Origin: Enterobacter cloacae complex sp. R_G8
GTDB lineage: Bacteria > Pseudomonadota > Gammaproteobacteria > Enterobacterales > Enterobacteriaceae
Length of the DNA: 64,000 bases
Direction: 5' to 3'
Assembly: GCF_024599795.1 (NCBI RefSeq)
Contig: NZ_CP102246.1
Coordinates: 2,852,001 to 2,916,000, forward strand
Shown: piece by piece, positions 43,573-53,106 of the stretch
How the letters are laid out: every line of letters starts with the position of its first letter
Numbering within the stretch: the first letter of the stretch is position 1
Notes under the pieces: model-generated
The model's database searches: none
The model's input: only the letters and a program-made list of their open reading frames with translations
What the model was told of the DNA's origin: nothing
Made by a program: the position numbers and the translations under genes

Positions 43573-46208
43573 TGTTGTTCCTCACTTTCCTTGCCAGTCG
43601 AACTGCGGATACCGGGTAGCGCCGCGTGTTGCTCAAACCAGGTTTGTAGATTGTCTCCAAAGCGCAGGCTGCGCCAGAGGGTAAAGACGTTCTCGTCATG
43701 GGTGTAGTTGAGATTCACGGAACTGCTTTTGCCATCGACCCGGCTGGTACCTTTAATGGTCGCCTGCATGGTTAATTCACCCAGATTATCTAAATTGATT
43801 CTTGTCCACGACCGTGAAATTTCCATATAGCGGAGCCAGTTAATCGCCGCCCCCGCAACCATATTATCCCTGACGATGGCGTCAGCGGTGTCTTTATCAA
43901 TACGCAGCGTCATCGGCCCCGGGTTGGTCAGCCAGCCATCTTTAATGATCCATTTTTCATTGTCCAGCCAGAACGGCAGCGCTCCGCTTACCGGACCTGA
44001 CATGGCGAACTGTTTCGGATTGACGGCGCTGATCAGCTCGCTTGACGAAATATTGTCCACGCGCAGCAGCGCCGGATCGTGCTGCGGCATTCTGAGCTGC
44101 TGCATGGTAATTTTCCCGCCGAGGGTCTCCACCTTGACGTTGGTCAGCAGCAGTGGGTTTTCTTCACTCCACGGATAGTTGCCCTGCAGGTCTGCGGTAA
44201 TGTTGCGCGCGGTCACCAGGTTTTCCACTTCGCCAATGCGCAATGTGACCGGGCCACGCGTGCCCAGCGACCAGGTGCCCTCGCTAAACCGGAACGGCAG
44301 CACAAAATCCACGCCATTGATCTGGTTGTCTGGCATCCAGGCGCTACCGGATTTCAGCACGCCGTGACCGCCCGCCTCAAAGCCCTGGTCGGCAGCAGCA
44401 GAGAACGCCACCTGCGCATAGAGCTCACCGTCACGCAGCGTCATTTTCCAGTCTGGTGGGATCAATGGCTGGAACACGGTGAGGGATTGTTTTGGCCACC
44501 AGGCCTGACCGCGAAGGCGTTCCCCGTCCCAGCGACCGTTAACCTGCACCGGGCCGATGGCCTCGGCATGCAGATCGCCTTTGTACTGGAATATCGTCGG
44601 GTCAGTTCCCTCAACGCTGAAGGTCAGCACCGACGGTGGCAACACGCTGCCGCTGGCGAAATGGGTTTCTCCGGCATTGAGCGACAGCGCACCGCTAAAT
44701 TTCGGTGTGACCGGGTCACGCACCCAGCGTACCGGTTTATCCAGTACCAGTCGCGGTTTACTGACGTCCATGGTGCCGTACTGCAGTTTGTCAAAGCCGG
44801 TAGAGAGCGCGGTCAGCTCAATAAGTTTGTCGCGCCATTCGCCTTTCCCGGCGACATCCCAGCGCGCATTCATTGGCGTAAAGCTGCCTTTGCCCCAGTA
44901 ACGCCACTGCCACAGGCCGTTATCGGGTAAAAAGTCGTTGGCCTGACCGTCCAGATGCAGCTCAAAATCCCCCATCTCGTTCTCATGGGCCCGCAGAATA
45001 GCCTGCAGACGACCATCCACGCCCTTTTGCGTGAGCTTCACGCCCGCCAGTGGCCAGCGGATTTCGTCGATATCCAGCGAATCAATAATGCGACCGCGCG
45101 AGCGCAGCAGCGCGCCAGGCTCAAAAGTGAGCTGAGGATCGTTCAGGCCGCCGGTCAGTCTGGCCGGAAGTCTGGCGTAAAGCACCAGGTCGTCCTGTTT
45201 GGCCTCCCCGCTCAGATGAAGCGGCATGTCGCTGTTTTCCAGGCTGAGCCTGCCCGGCCCGAGATTCAGCACGGCGTTACCCTTTCCGGCATCCCCCTGA
45301 GTCAGGACATTGAGGCGTCCGGTAAAGGTGGCTTTCTCCAGCCCCTGCTGCCAGTTATCCACCCGAAGACCCACGCGGCCGCTCATCGGCATGCCGGACA
45401 GGTTCCAGTTCCAGCGCCCGTCGCTGATATTCAGCTGTTCGGCCGTGATTTGCCATGGTAAATCGAGAAGCGGATCGGGGTTATCCCGCGCCATCACCAG
45501 CAGTTGCCCCTGATTTTCTTCCCAGTCCAGGTCGGCATCGACCAGCGAGGTGAGCTGTGGCACGTTAAAAGTGGCGACCGCATGGCCTTTCACCGGCACG
45601 CCATCCGGCACCAGCGGCAGGGTGAACTCACCCACCAGTTTTACGGGCGGCACCTGGCCGGGGAGTTGTACATCAAGCTGACTGACCGAGAGAGTCTGGC
45701 CGCGTAACTGCCCTTTGAAACTGACCTGCTCGCCGTTGTAGGTCACCGCCTGTACCGCAGGCGTCAGTGAGGCATGCAGTTCCCCTTCCCACTGTTGCCA
45801 GGGAGAAAGTGTAAGGCGGCGGATAATGACCCAGGTATTTGGCAGTACCGACTGCCACTGAGCCAGGGTTTTTGGCGCAACGGTTGACGGTGCAGACTGG
45901 GGAATTTTGCTGAGGCACACCGTGTTAAGTTCAAGCGCACCAATATCCAGATTCCAGCGGCTGGGATGCGACAGCGTGGCGTTTTCAACCCGGGCAATTT
46001 CACAATCCTCAACCAGATAGCGAAGATCGGGGATCACCAGCGCATGCCGGGTCAGTTTAGGGCTTTCCTCAAAGGCGATACGTGTTCCGACAGGCAGCCA
46101 GATACCGGCGAGGGTCGGTACCCACTGGGCGAGCGTCATCAGCAGCGTCAGCGGCAATAAAATCAACAGCAATAAGAGCGCAATCGCGGCTTTGTATTTA
46201 CCCTTCAT
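43569..46208 (-). CDS. ydbH: AsmA-like intermembrane protein YdbH
   Basis: An 879-residue inner-membrane-anchored AsmA-like protein, the same length as E. coli YdbH. One N-terminal transmembrane helix (about residues 7-28) precedes a very long periplasmic beta-rich region that forms a hydrophobic groove. YdbH, TamB and YhdP together are needed for phospholipid transport to the outer membrane in E. coli. The C-terminal ESSVNLNYTHDENVFTLW-like end is conserved. First gene of the ydbH-ynbE-ydbL operon, divergent from ldhA across an AT-rich 210-base gap. Confidence 0.94.
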   Translation of the reverse strand: MKGKYKAAIALLLLLILLPLTLLMTLAQWVPTLAGIWLPVGTRIAFEESPKLTRHALVIPDLRYLVEDCEIARVENATLSHPSRWNLDIGALELNTVCLSKIPQSAPSTVAPKTLAQWQSVLPNTWVIIRRLTLSPWQQWEGELHASLTPAVQAVTYNGEQVSFKGQLRGQTLSVSQLDVQLPGQVPPVKLVGEFTLPLVPDGVPVKGHAVATFNVPQLTSLVDADLDWEENQGQLLVMARDNPDPLLDLPWQITAEQLNISDGRWNWNLSGMPMSGRVGLRVDNWQQGLEKATFTGRLNVLTQGDAGKGNAVLNLGPGRLSLENSDMPLHLSGEAKQDDLVLYARLPARLTGGLNDPQLTFEPGALLRSRGRIIDSLDIDEIRWPLAGVKLTQKGVDGRLQAILRAHENEMGDFELHLDGQANDFLPDNGLWQWRYWGKGSFTPMNARWDVAGKGEWRDKLIELTALSTGFDKLQYGTMDVSKPRLVLDKPVRWVRDPVTPKFSGALSLNAGETHFASGSVLPPSVLTFSVEGTDPTIFQYKGDLHAEAIGPVQVNGRWDGERLRGQAWWPKQSLTVFQPLIPPDWKMTLRDGELYAQVAFSAAADQGFEAGGHGVLKSGSAWMPDNQINGVDFVLPFRFSEGTWSLGTRGPVTLRIGEVENLVTARNITADLQGNYPWSEENPLLLTNVKVETLGGKITMQQLRMPQHDPALLRVDNISSSELISAVNPKQFAMSGPVSGALPFWLDNEKWIIKDGWLTNPGPMTLRIDKDTADAIVRDNMVAGAAINWLRYMEISRSWTRINLDNLGELTMQATIKGTSRVDGKSSSVNLNYTHDENVFTLWRSLRFGDNLQTWFEQHAALPGIRSSTGKESEEQQ

Positions 46209-46418
46209 GGGCAGTTAATATCCTGATTTAGCGAGAGAATTAAGCCGACAGTGCCGATCATTGTCGCATGTTTAGTCAATCAGTTGAAGTAAATGCCAGT
46301 TTTAAGAATAGATGCTCTAAAATAATTGATAGAACTTATTGATTTAAATAAAATTTTAGAAATTGTAAGATTATTTTAATCATGCTAACGTGGATGTAAA
46401 ATCACTGGAGAAAGTCTT

Positions 46419-47408
46419 ATGAAACTCGCGGTATATAGCACAAAGCAGTACGACAAAAAGTATCTGCAACATGTTAACGAGGCTTACGGGTTCGATCTTG
46501 AATTTTTCGACTTTCTGCTGACCGAAAAAACCGCTAAAACGGCGCACGGCTGTGAAGGCGTCTGCATCTTCGTGAACGATGACGGTAGTCGTCCGGTACT
46601 GGAAGAGCTGAAAAAGCACGGCGTAAAGTATATCGCCCTGCGCTGCGCGGGCTTCAATAACGTCGATCTGGATGCGGCGAAAGAGCTGGGGCTGAAGGTG
46701 GTTCGCGTTCCGGCCTACTCCCCGGAAGCGGTCGCGGAACATGCTGTGGGCATGATGATGTCGCTGAACCGTCGTATTCACCGCGCTTATCAGCGTACCC
46801 GAGATGCGAACTTCTCGCTGGAAGGACTGACCGGCTTTACCATGTACGGTAAAACCGCAGGCGTGATCGGTACCGGTAAAATCGGCGTGGCCGCCCTGCG
46901 CATTCTGAAAGGCTTTGGTATGCGCCTGCTGGCGTTTGACCCGTACCCAAGCGCCGCCGCGCTGGAGCTGGGCGTGGAATATGTCGATCTCCCGACCCTG
47001 TTCTCCCAGTCTGACGTGATCTCCCTGCACTGCCCGCTGACGCCGGAAAACTATCACCTGCTGAATCAGACCGCGTTTGAGCAGATGAAAGACGGCGTGA
47101 TGATCATCAATACCAGCCGCGGCGGCTTGATTGACTCTCAGGCGGCGATTGAAGCGCTGAAAACCCAGAAAATTGGCGCGCTGGGGATGGACGTGTATGA
47201 GAACGAACGCGATCTGTTCTTTGAAGACAAGTCTAACGACGTCATTCAGGACGACGTATTCCGTCGCCTGTCCGCCTGCCATAACGTGCTCTTTACCGGG
47301 CACCAGGCGTTCCTGACCGCAGAAGCACTGATCAGCATTTCCGAAACCACGCTGGGGAATTTACAGCAGCTGGAAAACGGCGAAGCGTGTCCTAACGAGA
47401 TAGTCTAA
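46419..47408 (+). CDS. ldhA: Fermentative D-lactate dehydrogenase LdhA
   Basis: A 329-residue NAD-dependent D-lactate dehydrogenase that reduces pyruvate during fermentation. The Rossmann motif GVIGTGKIGVAAL (about 148-160) and catalytic Arg (INTSRGGLID), Glu and His (FTGHQAFLT) segments are in order. GGAG lies 8 bases before the ATG. The gap to ydbH is AT-rich, as expected for its promoter. A REP element follows directly. Confidence 0.97.
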   Translation: MKLAVYSTKQYDKKYLQHVNEAYGFDLEFFDFLLTEKTAKTAHGCEGVCIFVNDDGSRPVLEELKKHGVKYIALRCAGFNNVDLDAAKELGLKVVRVPAYSPEAVAEHAVGMMMSLNRRIHRAYQRTRDANFSLEGLTGFTMYGKTAGVIGTGKIGVAALRILKGFGMRLLAFDPYPSAAALELGVEYVDLPTLFSQSDVISLHCPLTPENYHLLNQTAFEQMKDGVMIINTSRGGLIDSQAAIEALKTQKIGALGMDVYENERDLFFEDKSNDVIQDDVFRRLSACHNVLFTGHQAFLTAEALISISETTLGNLQQLENGEACPNEIV

Positions 47409-47416
47409 GCCTGACA

Positions 47417-47446
47417 TGCCGGGTGGCGGTTACGCCTTACCCGGCA
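47417..47446. repeat. REP element after ldhA
   Basis: TGCCGGGTGGCGG..., pairing with ...GCCTTACCCGGCA, is a typical enterobacterial REP palindrome. It lies between the convergent ldhA and MFS genes and may stabilise their 3' ends. Confidence 0.88.
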
Positions 47447-47452
47447 CTGACG

Positions 47453-48661
47453 CTACGCCCCGTTCGGGGAGCTGTCTGTCTGCCAGCTCCGTTGAGCAAA
47501 GCGCCACCAGAGCAGCACCGCCACCAGCGCAATGGCGCTCAGCACACTAAAAGCCGTCGCAAAAGAGTAGTGTCCGGCGATCGTCCCGGTTAACGCGGGG
47601 CTCATCGATGCGCCAACACCCTGCATCAGCATCACCACGCTCTGCCCGGCATTGACGTGCCCGCTTCCGCGCAAAAGTACCACGATAAATGACGGCACCA
47701 CCACGCCCAGGATCCCGGCGGCAAGACCATCAAGAATTTGTACCGGGATCATCATAAACGGTGCATCGGTGGAGGCCGCCAGCGCCGCGCGTACCGGCAT
47801 GATTAACAGCGCCAGCATGATAAAGCGCCAGTAACCGTAGCGATCGATTCGCCTGGAAACCCAGATAGCCACCGGGATCATCACCGCCTGCGAAATAATG
47901 ACCGTCGCCGCAGCGAACACGCCGGGATTAACGCTGGCCGGCGCGGCGGCGACCCGCATGCTGAGCATCGGCAACAGGGCCGCATTCGCCAGATGGAACA
48001 GCAGCAGCGTCAGCCCGGTCACGAAAAGTGCCCGATTTTTTATCAACACCGCAAAACCCGGCACCGGCTGATGCTCTGAGGTGTTCAGCCCGCGCGCGGC
48101 ATCGTTGTCGATATCCTTATTGCGTATCGCCAGCAGCGAACAGAGCGTTAACAGCGTCGTACAGGTCATCAGCAGGAAGATCCCGCCAATGCCCCAGTAC
48201 CAGGCAATGCCTCCGGCAATCAGTGCCGTGAGGAAATTTCCGGCGTGATTGAAGGCCTCATTTTTGCCCATCTGCGTGCTAAACCCGCTCTGCCCCGTCA
48301 GCCCCAGGGTGATCCCGGTGATAAGCGGCCCCACAAACGCCGCGCAGATCCCGGTGACAATTTGCGAAACCGCAACGACCCCACTCTGCTGGCTGAACCA
48401 GAGCAGCAGCGTACTCAGGGTGATCAGCAGGCAGAGCAGCGCCAGAACCGAACGTTTGTTTTTGGTGGTGTCGGTGATGAATCCCGCTGGCAGTGTGGCC
48501 AGGAGTCCCGCCAGACCACCGGCGGTCATCAGTAAGCCGATGTCATCCGGCGTCCAGTGTCGCTCCGTCAGGAAGATACCGAGAAAAGGGCCGAGACCGT
48601 CACGGACGTCAGCGATAAAAAAACTCGTCAGGCACAACGCCCGCAGTGAACGAAGAGACAT
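47453..48661 (-). CDS. MFS transporter
   Basis: A 402-residue major facilitator protein with twelve hydrophobic segments and central loop near residues 195-210. The inter-helix motif AGFITDTTKNKRS after TM2 fits MFS signature A (G-x-x-x-D-x-x-x-R/K-R). Its beginning SLRSLRALCLTSFFIADVRDGLGPFLGIFL is typical of a branch annotated as MFS permeases in Enterobacter. Substrate unknown. It is not in the K-12 ldhA region I know, so probably lineage-specific. REP elements lie at both ends (47417-47446, 48798-48827). Confidence 0.85.
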   Translation of the reverse strand: MSLRSLRALCLTSFFIADVRDGLGPFLGIFLTERHWTPDDIGLLMTAGGLAGLLATLPAGFITDTTKNKRSVLALLCLLITLSTLLLWFSQQSGVVAVSQIVTGICAAFVGPLITGITLGLTGQSGFSTQMGKNEAFNHAGNFLTALIAGGIAWYWGIGGIFLLMTCTTLLTLCSLLAIRNKDIDNDAARGLNTSEHQPVPGFAVLIKNRALFVTGLTLLLFHLANAALLPMLSMRVAAAPASVNPGVFAAATVIISQAVMIPVAIWVSRRIDRYGYWRFIMLALLIMPVRAALAASTDAPFMMIPVQILDGLAAGILGVVVPSFIVVLLRGSGHVNAGQSVVMLMQGVGASMSPALTGTIAGHYSFATAFSVLSAIALVAVLLWWRFAQRSWQTDSSPNGA

Positions 48662-48797
48662 ACTTCCTGCCTTTTGTCGGGATGGCTGGCTCGGTTAGCG
48701 GCGGCCTGAATCTCAAGTTCGCCCGGAAATCAAAACGTTGAGCCAAGTTTATCAGCCAGACGTCAGAGCGAAAACTACGCGATTTGATTACAGGCAC

Positions 48798-48827
48798 GCC
48801 GGGTGACGCTGCGCTTACCCGCCCTAC
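48798..48827. repeat. REP element upstream of the MFS gene
   Basis: GCCGGGTGACGCTGCGC..TTACCCGCCCTAC is a REP unit with slightly degraded right arm, between the MFS start and the end of the GGDEF-EAL gene. Confidence 0.8.
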
Positions 48828-48863
48828 CGGATCAGCAGGCCCAGGCAAGCAGCACGGATACCC

Positions 48864-51446
48864 TTAATAAATTACGTGGTTGGTTTTTAGATTTAAATCT
48901 GCAATCGCCGCCGGTTTGCCGAGTAAATATCCCTGGACTTCGTCACACTTATTTTTCTTCAGGAACGACAATTGTTCTACGGTTTCCACCCCTTCAGCGG
49001 TGACCTCCATAGAATAGGCTTTACCCAGATCGATGATCTTCTCGACCACCGACTGGTTCTGTGTCGAATCCCCTAAAGAAAAAATGAAGCTTTTATCGAG
49101 CTTTAACCCGTCAAACTGGAACTTCCGCAGATAGCTCAGAGAGGCATAGCCGGTACCGAAATCATCAATCAGAATGCGTACCCCCATTTTTTTGAGCGCC
49201 TTCATGGTCTGCAACGTTTTCTCTGGATTAGAGAGCGTGACATTTTCAGTCACCTCTATTTCCAGCCGGGTAGGCTCAAGCCCGGTTTCATCAAGAATAG
49301 CTTTTATTCTTTCGGCGAGATCGCTTGCCTGGAATTCAATGGCTGAAATATTGACTGAAACCGAAAGCCCCGGCAGTTTTTCATGCGTCTCTGTACAGGC
49401 CTTACGAATGACCCAGTTGCTGAGGTTGATGATGAGCCCCGTTTCTTCAGCGAGTGGAATAAACTGATCGGGCATCATGTTTCCGCGTTCAGGATGCTGC
49501 CAGCGAACCAGGGCTTCTACGGCGTCGATGCGTGAATGTCTGAGGTTATAACGCGGCTGATAAACCAGATAGAGCTGGTCTTCCCGAATTGCGGTCTTCA
49601 GCGCTAATTCCAGCTTTCTGCGCTCGGTCAGCTTTTCCGACATATCCTGACGATAATAGACCCATCGGTTCCGACCGGATTGTTTAGCCTGATAAAGCGC
49701 AATATCAGCATAGCGTAAAAGGTCGTTTGCACTGGTACTGTCCTGGGGAGCCAGAGCAATGCCCATGCTGACGCCGATGGTCACATCATTACCATCAATG
49801 GTGAACGGACGGTTGAGTTCTTGCACGATGCGATGACACACCTCTTCTATGTGGTCCAGATGCCGGGTGTTGTCGAGAAGCAGCATAAATTCATCCCCGC
49901 CCTGCCGGGCGACAAAATCACCGCTACGAATACAGGCTTTAAGACGTAAAGCAACCTCACCAAGCAGGGCATCACCTGTGGAATGGCCAAAAATATCATT
50001 CACGGGTTTAAACTTATCTAAATCCATGCAAATCATGGCAAAGGGGGAATGGTGAAGATCTTCTTTCGCCAGCTGCCCCGTAAGGAATTCCTTAATATGA
50101 TATCGGTTGGGAAGGCCCGTTAACTCGTCATGGCGTGACAGGAATTCAACACGTTTGGTGGCTTCAACTTCCAGAGAGACATCGGATGCAGCGCCCCGTA
50201 AAACCACCGTGCCATCAGGCTGAGAAGAAAATTTTGCCAGAAGCGTGCAATAAGAAGTGGCATTTTGATAGTTGGTATAAGGGCAATGCTTAAATTCGAA
50301 GCGTCCTGATAATTCCCGGCGCCTGACACACGGATTTAATACATCTTTGGTCGAAGGAAAAAGTTCATCCAGGCTGCGCCCTATCCATTGACTCTCATCA
50401 TATCCCGTTACAGTCGAAAAACGCCCTGATAACCAGGTGATCGTTAACGCTAAATCGGTTTCCCAGAACCAATCGCTGGTTGTTTCACTGACATCCCTGA
50501 ATCGTTTTTCGCTAATAATCAGATTCAGCCGTGCCTGCTCAAGGAGAAAGATATTTTCGTCATGGATTTTCGCCTTGTGCATAATATGGCGCATCAAAAT
50601 AGCCGTCAGCGCAAGCGTCAGGAGAACGGAAAGAATGAGCAAGGGTAAAAAATAAATGATCAATGCCTGACCGGGATTTTCACTCTCCCAGATAATATGT
50701 ACAGCACCCTTTTGGGTATTTAATGTTAATTCAGTCGGATTATTTGCCTGGGAAACGGTGTTGAAGGGCAAAGCGCGAACATTTTCGATACCCGCATCGC
50801 GTCCAATCGCGAGAAGTTTCTTAGCCGTTAACTTGTCTATAAACAGCATGGTTGAAGGCTTACCGGGCAAGGGTTGAACACTCGCATCATCACCCGTCGT
50901 GATCCAGGCCGCAGAAACAATGGCGGGTACGGAGTCGATAAGCGTTAGCGTGGACACCGGCAACCCATTATTCATACGCATTTCACTGAGTAACTGCTCT
51001 TTTGTGGCGTGATCTATCCAGCGTTGCAGATCTTCACGCTTCAGTTGTCCGTCAAGTACGCTGTAAAGGGAGGCGCCATCCGGGGACAGCACGAACACGC
51101 CTTCGTAGCCAAAGTTATCGTACAGGGACTTACCCAGGTTCTGTTTATCCCATGCCCAGTTTATGTCGATTTTTTGATGAAGGTGATTGTAGGCATCACC
51201 CCACTCAGCATAATCTTTCAAATGACTACGCACGTTTTCCTGACGGCTGTCTAACGCCTTTCTTAACAAGAATTCATCATGCTTGTCGCCGATTTTATTC
51301 ACATTGTTTTTTATGATTAGCAACGAAACTATCGCTGCGATGAAAATACATATCAACAGCGTAACAATATAGGTAAATGTTTTATTTATCAGTCCTTTAG
51401 AATGCTCGCTATCCGTAAAGCCAGGGGTCTTCTGAGGTATGGTCAT
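48864..51446 (-). CDS. CHASE4-PAS-GGDEF-EAL cyclic-di-GMP protein
   Basis: An 860-residue membrane protein. TM1 is at about 24-46; the periplasmic part is a CHASE4 domain (the DYAEWGDAYNHL motif); TM2 at about 265-287; a PAS domain (TTSDWFWETDLALTITWLSG) follows; then GGDEF with intact RQGGDEF and a canonical inhibitory RSGD-x5 site; then EAL with EALVRW, NISAIEF, EVTEN, DDFGTGYASL, LKLDKSFI and AEGVET. Both catalytic sites appear intact, so it could make or degrade c-di-GMP, with PAS and CHASE4 inputs setting the balance. Monocistronic. Confidence 0.92.
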   Translation of the reverse strand: MTIPQKTPGFTDSEHSKGLINKTFTYIVTLLICIFIAAIVSLLIIKNNVNKIGDKHDEFLLRKALDSRQENVRSHLKDYAEWGDAYNHLHQKIDINWAWDKQNLGKSLYDNFGYEGVFVLSPDGASLYSVLDGQLKREDLQRWIDHATKEQLLSEMRMNNGLPVSTLTLIDSVPAIVSAAWITTGDDASVQPLPGKPSTMLFIDKLTAKKLLAIGRDAGIENVRALPFNTVSQANNPTELTLNTQKGAVHIIWESENPGQALIIYFLPLLILSVLLTLALTAILMRHIMHKAKIHDENIFLLEQARLNLIISEKRFRDVSETTSDWFWETDLALTITWLSGRFSTVTGYDESQWIGRSLDELFPSTKDVLNPCVRRRELSGRFEFKHCPYTNYQNATSYCTLLAKFSSQPDGTVVLRGAASDVSLEVEATKRVEFLSRHDELTGLPNRYHIKEFLTGQLAKEDLHHSPFAMICMDLDKFKPVNDIFGHSTGDALLGEVALRLKACIRSGDFVARQGGDEFMLLLDNTRHLDHIEEVCHRIVQELNRPFTIDGNDVTIGVSMGIALAPQDSTSANDLLRYADIALYQAKQSGRNRWVYYRQDMSEKLTERRKLELALKTAIREDQLYLVYQPRYNLRHSRIDAVEALVRWQHPERGNMMPDQFIPLAEETGLIINLSNWVIRKACTETHEKLPGLSVSVNISAIEFQASDLAERIKAILDETGLEPTRLEIEVTENVTLSNPEKTLQTMKALKKMGVRILIDDFGTGYASLSYLRKFQFDGLKLDKSFIFSLGDSTQNQSVVEKIIDLGKAYSMEVTAEGVETVEQLSFLKKNKCDEVQGYLLGKPAAIADLNLKTNHVIY

Positions 51447-51594
51447 TCTTCGCCTTCTTAACTGCGATTACGTCATTTTATTGTGCCATCCTCAGTTATC
51501 GGCAAAAAAAAACAAAATTTTATAGCGAAGCCCCCTTAAGCGAAACAAACTTTATTTTACAAGCCAGATCAAATTATTGCGCATTAATTTATAT

Positions 51595-51617
51595 AAAAAA
51601 CCGGGCTGCCCGCCCGG
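51595..51617 (-). terminator. Terminator of the asd-like gene
   Basis: CCGGGC (51601-51606) pairs with GCCCGG (51612-51617); on the minus strand the stem is followed by six T. It closes the transcript of 51658-52776. Confidence 0.88.
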
Positions 51618-51657
51618 CTCTGTTTCCAGCCAATAATGATTCTCTGGTATAACCCAA

Positions 51658-52776
51658 TTATACTCTGTTAAGCAGAATATTTAGCATACGCCGTAACGGT
51701 TCCGCGGCCCCCCATAATAGTTGATCCCCAACGGTCAATACCGAGTAAACAGGATCATTATTTAGCGCCATTTTTTTATAACGCCCTACGCCAACCTCAA
51801 GCGTGCCGCTAATATGTGCGGGAGTCAGCTGGCTGACGCTGGCCTCTTTATTATTAGGAACGTATTTTACCCAGGGATGAGCGTCGCTTACTATTTTGGC
51901 AAATTCAGCTTCATCCACTTCACGTTTCAGCTTCATCGTAATCGCCGCACTATGGCACCTGATAACACCAACACGAATGCACAGACCATTAACCGGGATG
52001 GTACCTTTTTTCAGGCCAAGGATTTTATTTGTTTCTGCTTCACCCTTCCACTCTTCGCGGCTATTGCCATCCCCCAGGTCGCTATCAATCCAGGGAATGA
52101 TGCTCCCCATCAGCGGCGCGCCAAAATTCTCAACAGGCAAGTCACTGCTGTTAATCAGTTCACTGACTTTATTAACCAGAGGAAGCACCGAGTCTGTGTT
52201 TTCCAGTTCGTCGCGGGTCAAATTTCGACTGACAAATGCACTTTGGGCGATCAACTCGCGAACATGCTTTGCACCCGCCCCAGACGCCGACTGATAGGTC
52301 ATCACGCTCATCCATTCAATGAGATCGGCCTTGATCAAACCGGCGAGCCCCATCAGGCTTAAGGTGATTGAACAGTTTCCGCCTACAAAAAGTTTACCGC
52401 CCTTTTTGATGGAATCATCGATATTTTCACGGTTCACAGGATCCAGGATGATACAGGCTCTTTCGTCCATTCGCAGCGCTGATGCGGCATCGATCCAGTA
52501 ACCTTCCCACCCATAATCAATTAAAGATTGATAAATTGATTTTGTATACTCACCGCCCTGGCAGGTAATGATGATATCCATTTCCACCAGCGCATCCAGG
52601 GAATAAGCATCTTTAAGTACCGAACGGACACCATTAATGACAGGCCCAGGCGCCCCAACAGAAGACGTACTAAAAAAACTGGCTGCAATATCATTAAAAT
52701 CATTTTCTTCGACCATGCGTTGCAGCAATACTGAACCAACCATGCCGCGCCAACCAACAATGCCAACCTGCTTCAC
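51658..52776 (-). CDS. Aspartate-semialdehyde dehydrogenase paralogue
   Basis: A 372-residue protein of the Asd family (proteobacterial type I). The NADP loop GWRGMVGS starts at residue 8, the catalytic Cys is Cys135 in GGNCSITLS (same number as in E. coli Asd), and the acid-base His is His275 in RCHSAA. The enzyme makes aspartate semialdehyde for lysine, threonine, methionine and diaminopimelate. It is clearly divergent from the usual enterobacterial Asd and is more AT-rich than its surroundings, so it is probably a second copy; the housekeeping asd normally lies beside the glycogen genes. All key residues are kept, so it may be active. Confidence 0.88.
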   Translation of the reverse strand: MKQVGIVGWRGMVGSVLLQRMVEENDFNDIAASFFSTSSVGAPGPVINGVRSVLKDAYSLDALVEMDIIITCQGGEYTKSIYQSLIDYGWEGYWIDAASALRMDERACIILDPVNRENIDDSIKKGGKLFVGGNCSITLSLMGLAGLIKADLIEWMSVMTYQSASGAGAKHVRELIAQSAFVSRNLTRDELENTDSVLPLVNKVSELINSSDLPVENFGAPLMGSIIPWIDSDLGDGNSREEWKGEAETNKILGLKKGTIPVNGLCIRVGVIRCHSAAITMKLKREVDEAEFAKIVSDAHPWVKYVPNNKEASVSQLTPAHISGTLEVGVGRYKKMALNNDPVYSVLTVGDQLLWGAAEPLRRMLNILLNRV

Positions 52777-53106
52777 GGGTTTACCTCAATGACGTTACAA
52801 AAGTGTTAAGGGAGGTAAAGTTTATAACCCGTTAAATCCCGCGCGTCATTCTTTATTTTACTCGTTTTTGCAATAATAAGAATGTTTAATAAGGGGTTAG
52901 CGAAACTGATGAATATTGTGTTTGTGTTCAAGTCAAAAAAATAGATATCTTTAATTAGGCTGTTTAAAACGATTTTATGCCCCGGGGAAACATAAAGTCA
53001 TAGTTATCAGCGAAGCCGATGCCCACACCGATGCGCCGTTTGCAACGCCACCTTTCCTCAACGCATAAAAAACCCGCCGGTTGGCGGGTCGGTTAGTCTT
53101 TAAAGA
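52777..53106. other. 330-base gap: AT-rich promoter region plus terminator
   Basis: This region upstream of the asd-like gene is AT-rich for about 150 bases and should hold its promoter; a less AT-rich part follows, and a terminator at 53067-53089. I see no gene. Confidence 0.6.
53067..53089 (-). terminator. Terminator of the lipoprotein gene
   Basis: ACCCGCC (53072-53078) pairs with GGCGGGT (53083-53089), T-run on the minus strand. Ends the transcript of 53107-53910. Confidence 0.9.

Noticed and set aside
44079..44930. 283-codon open frame antisense to ydbH
   Set aside because: Shadow frame inside a well-supported conserved gene.
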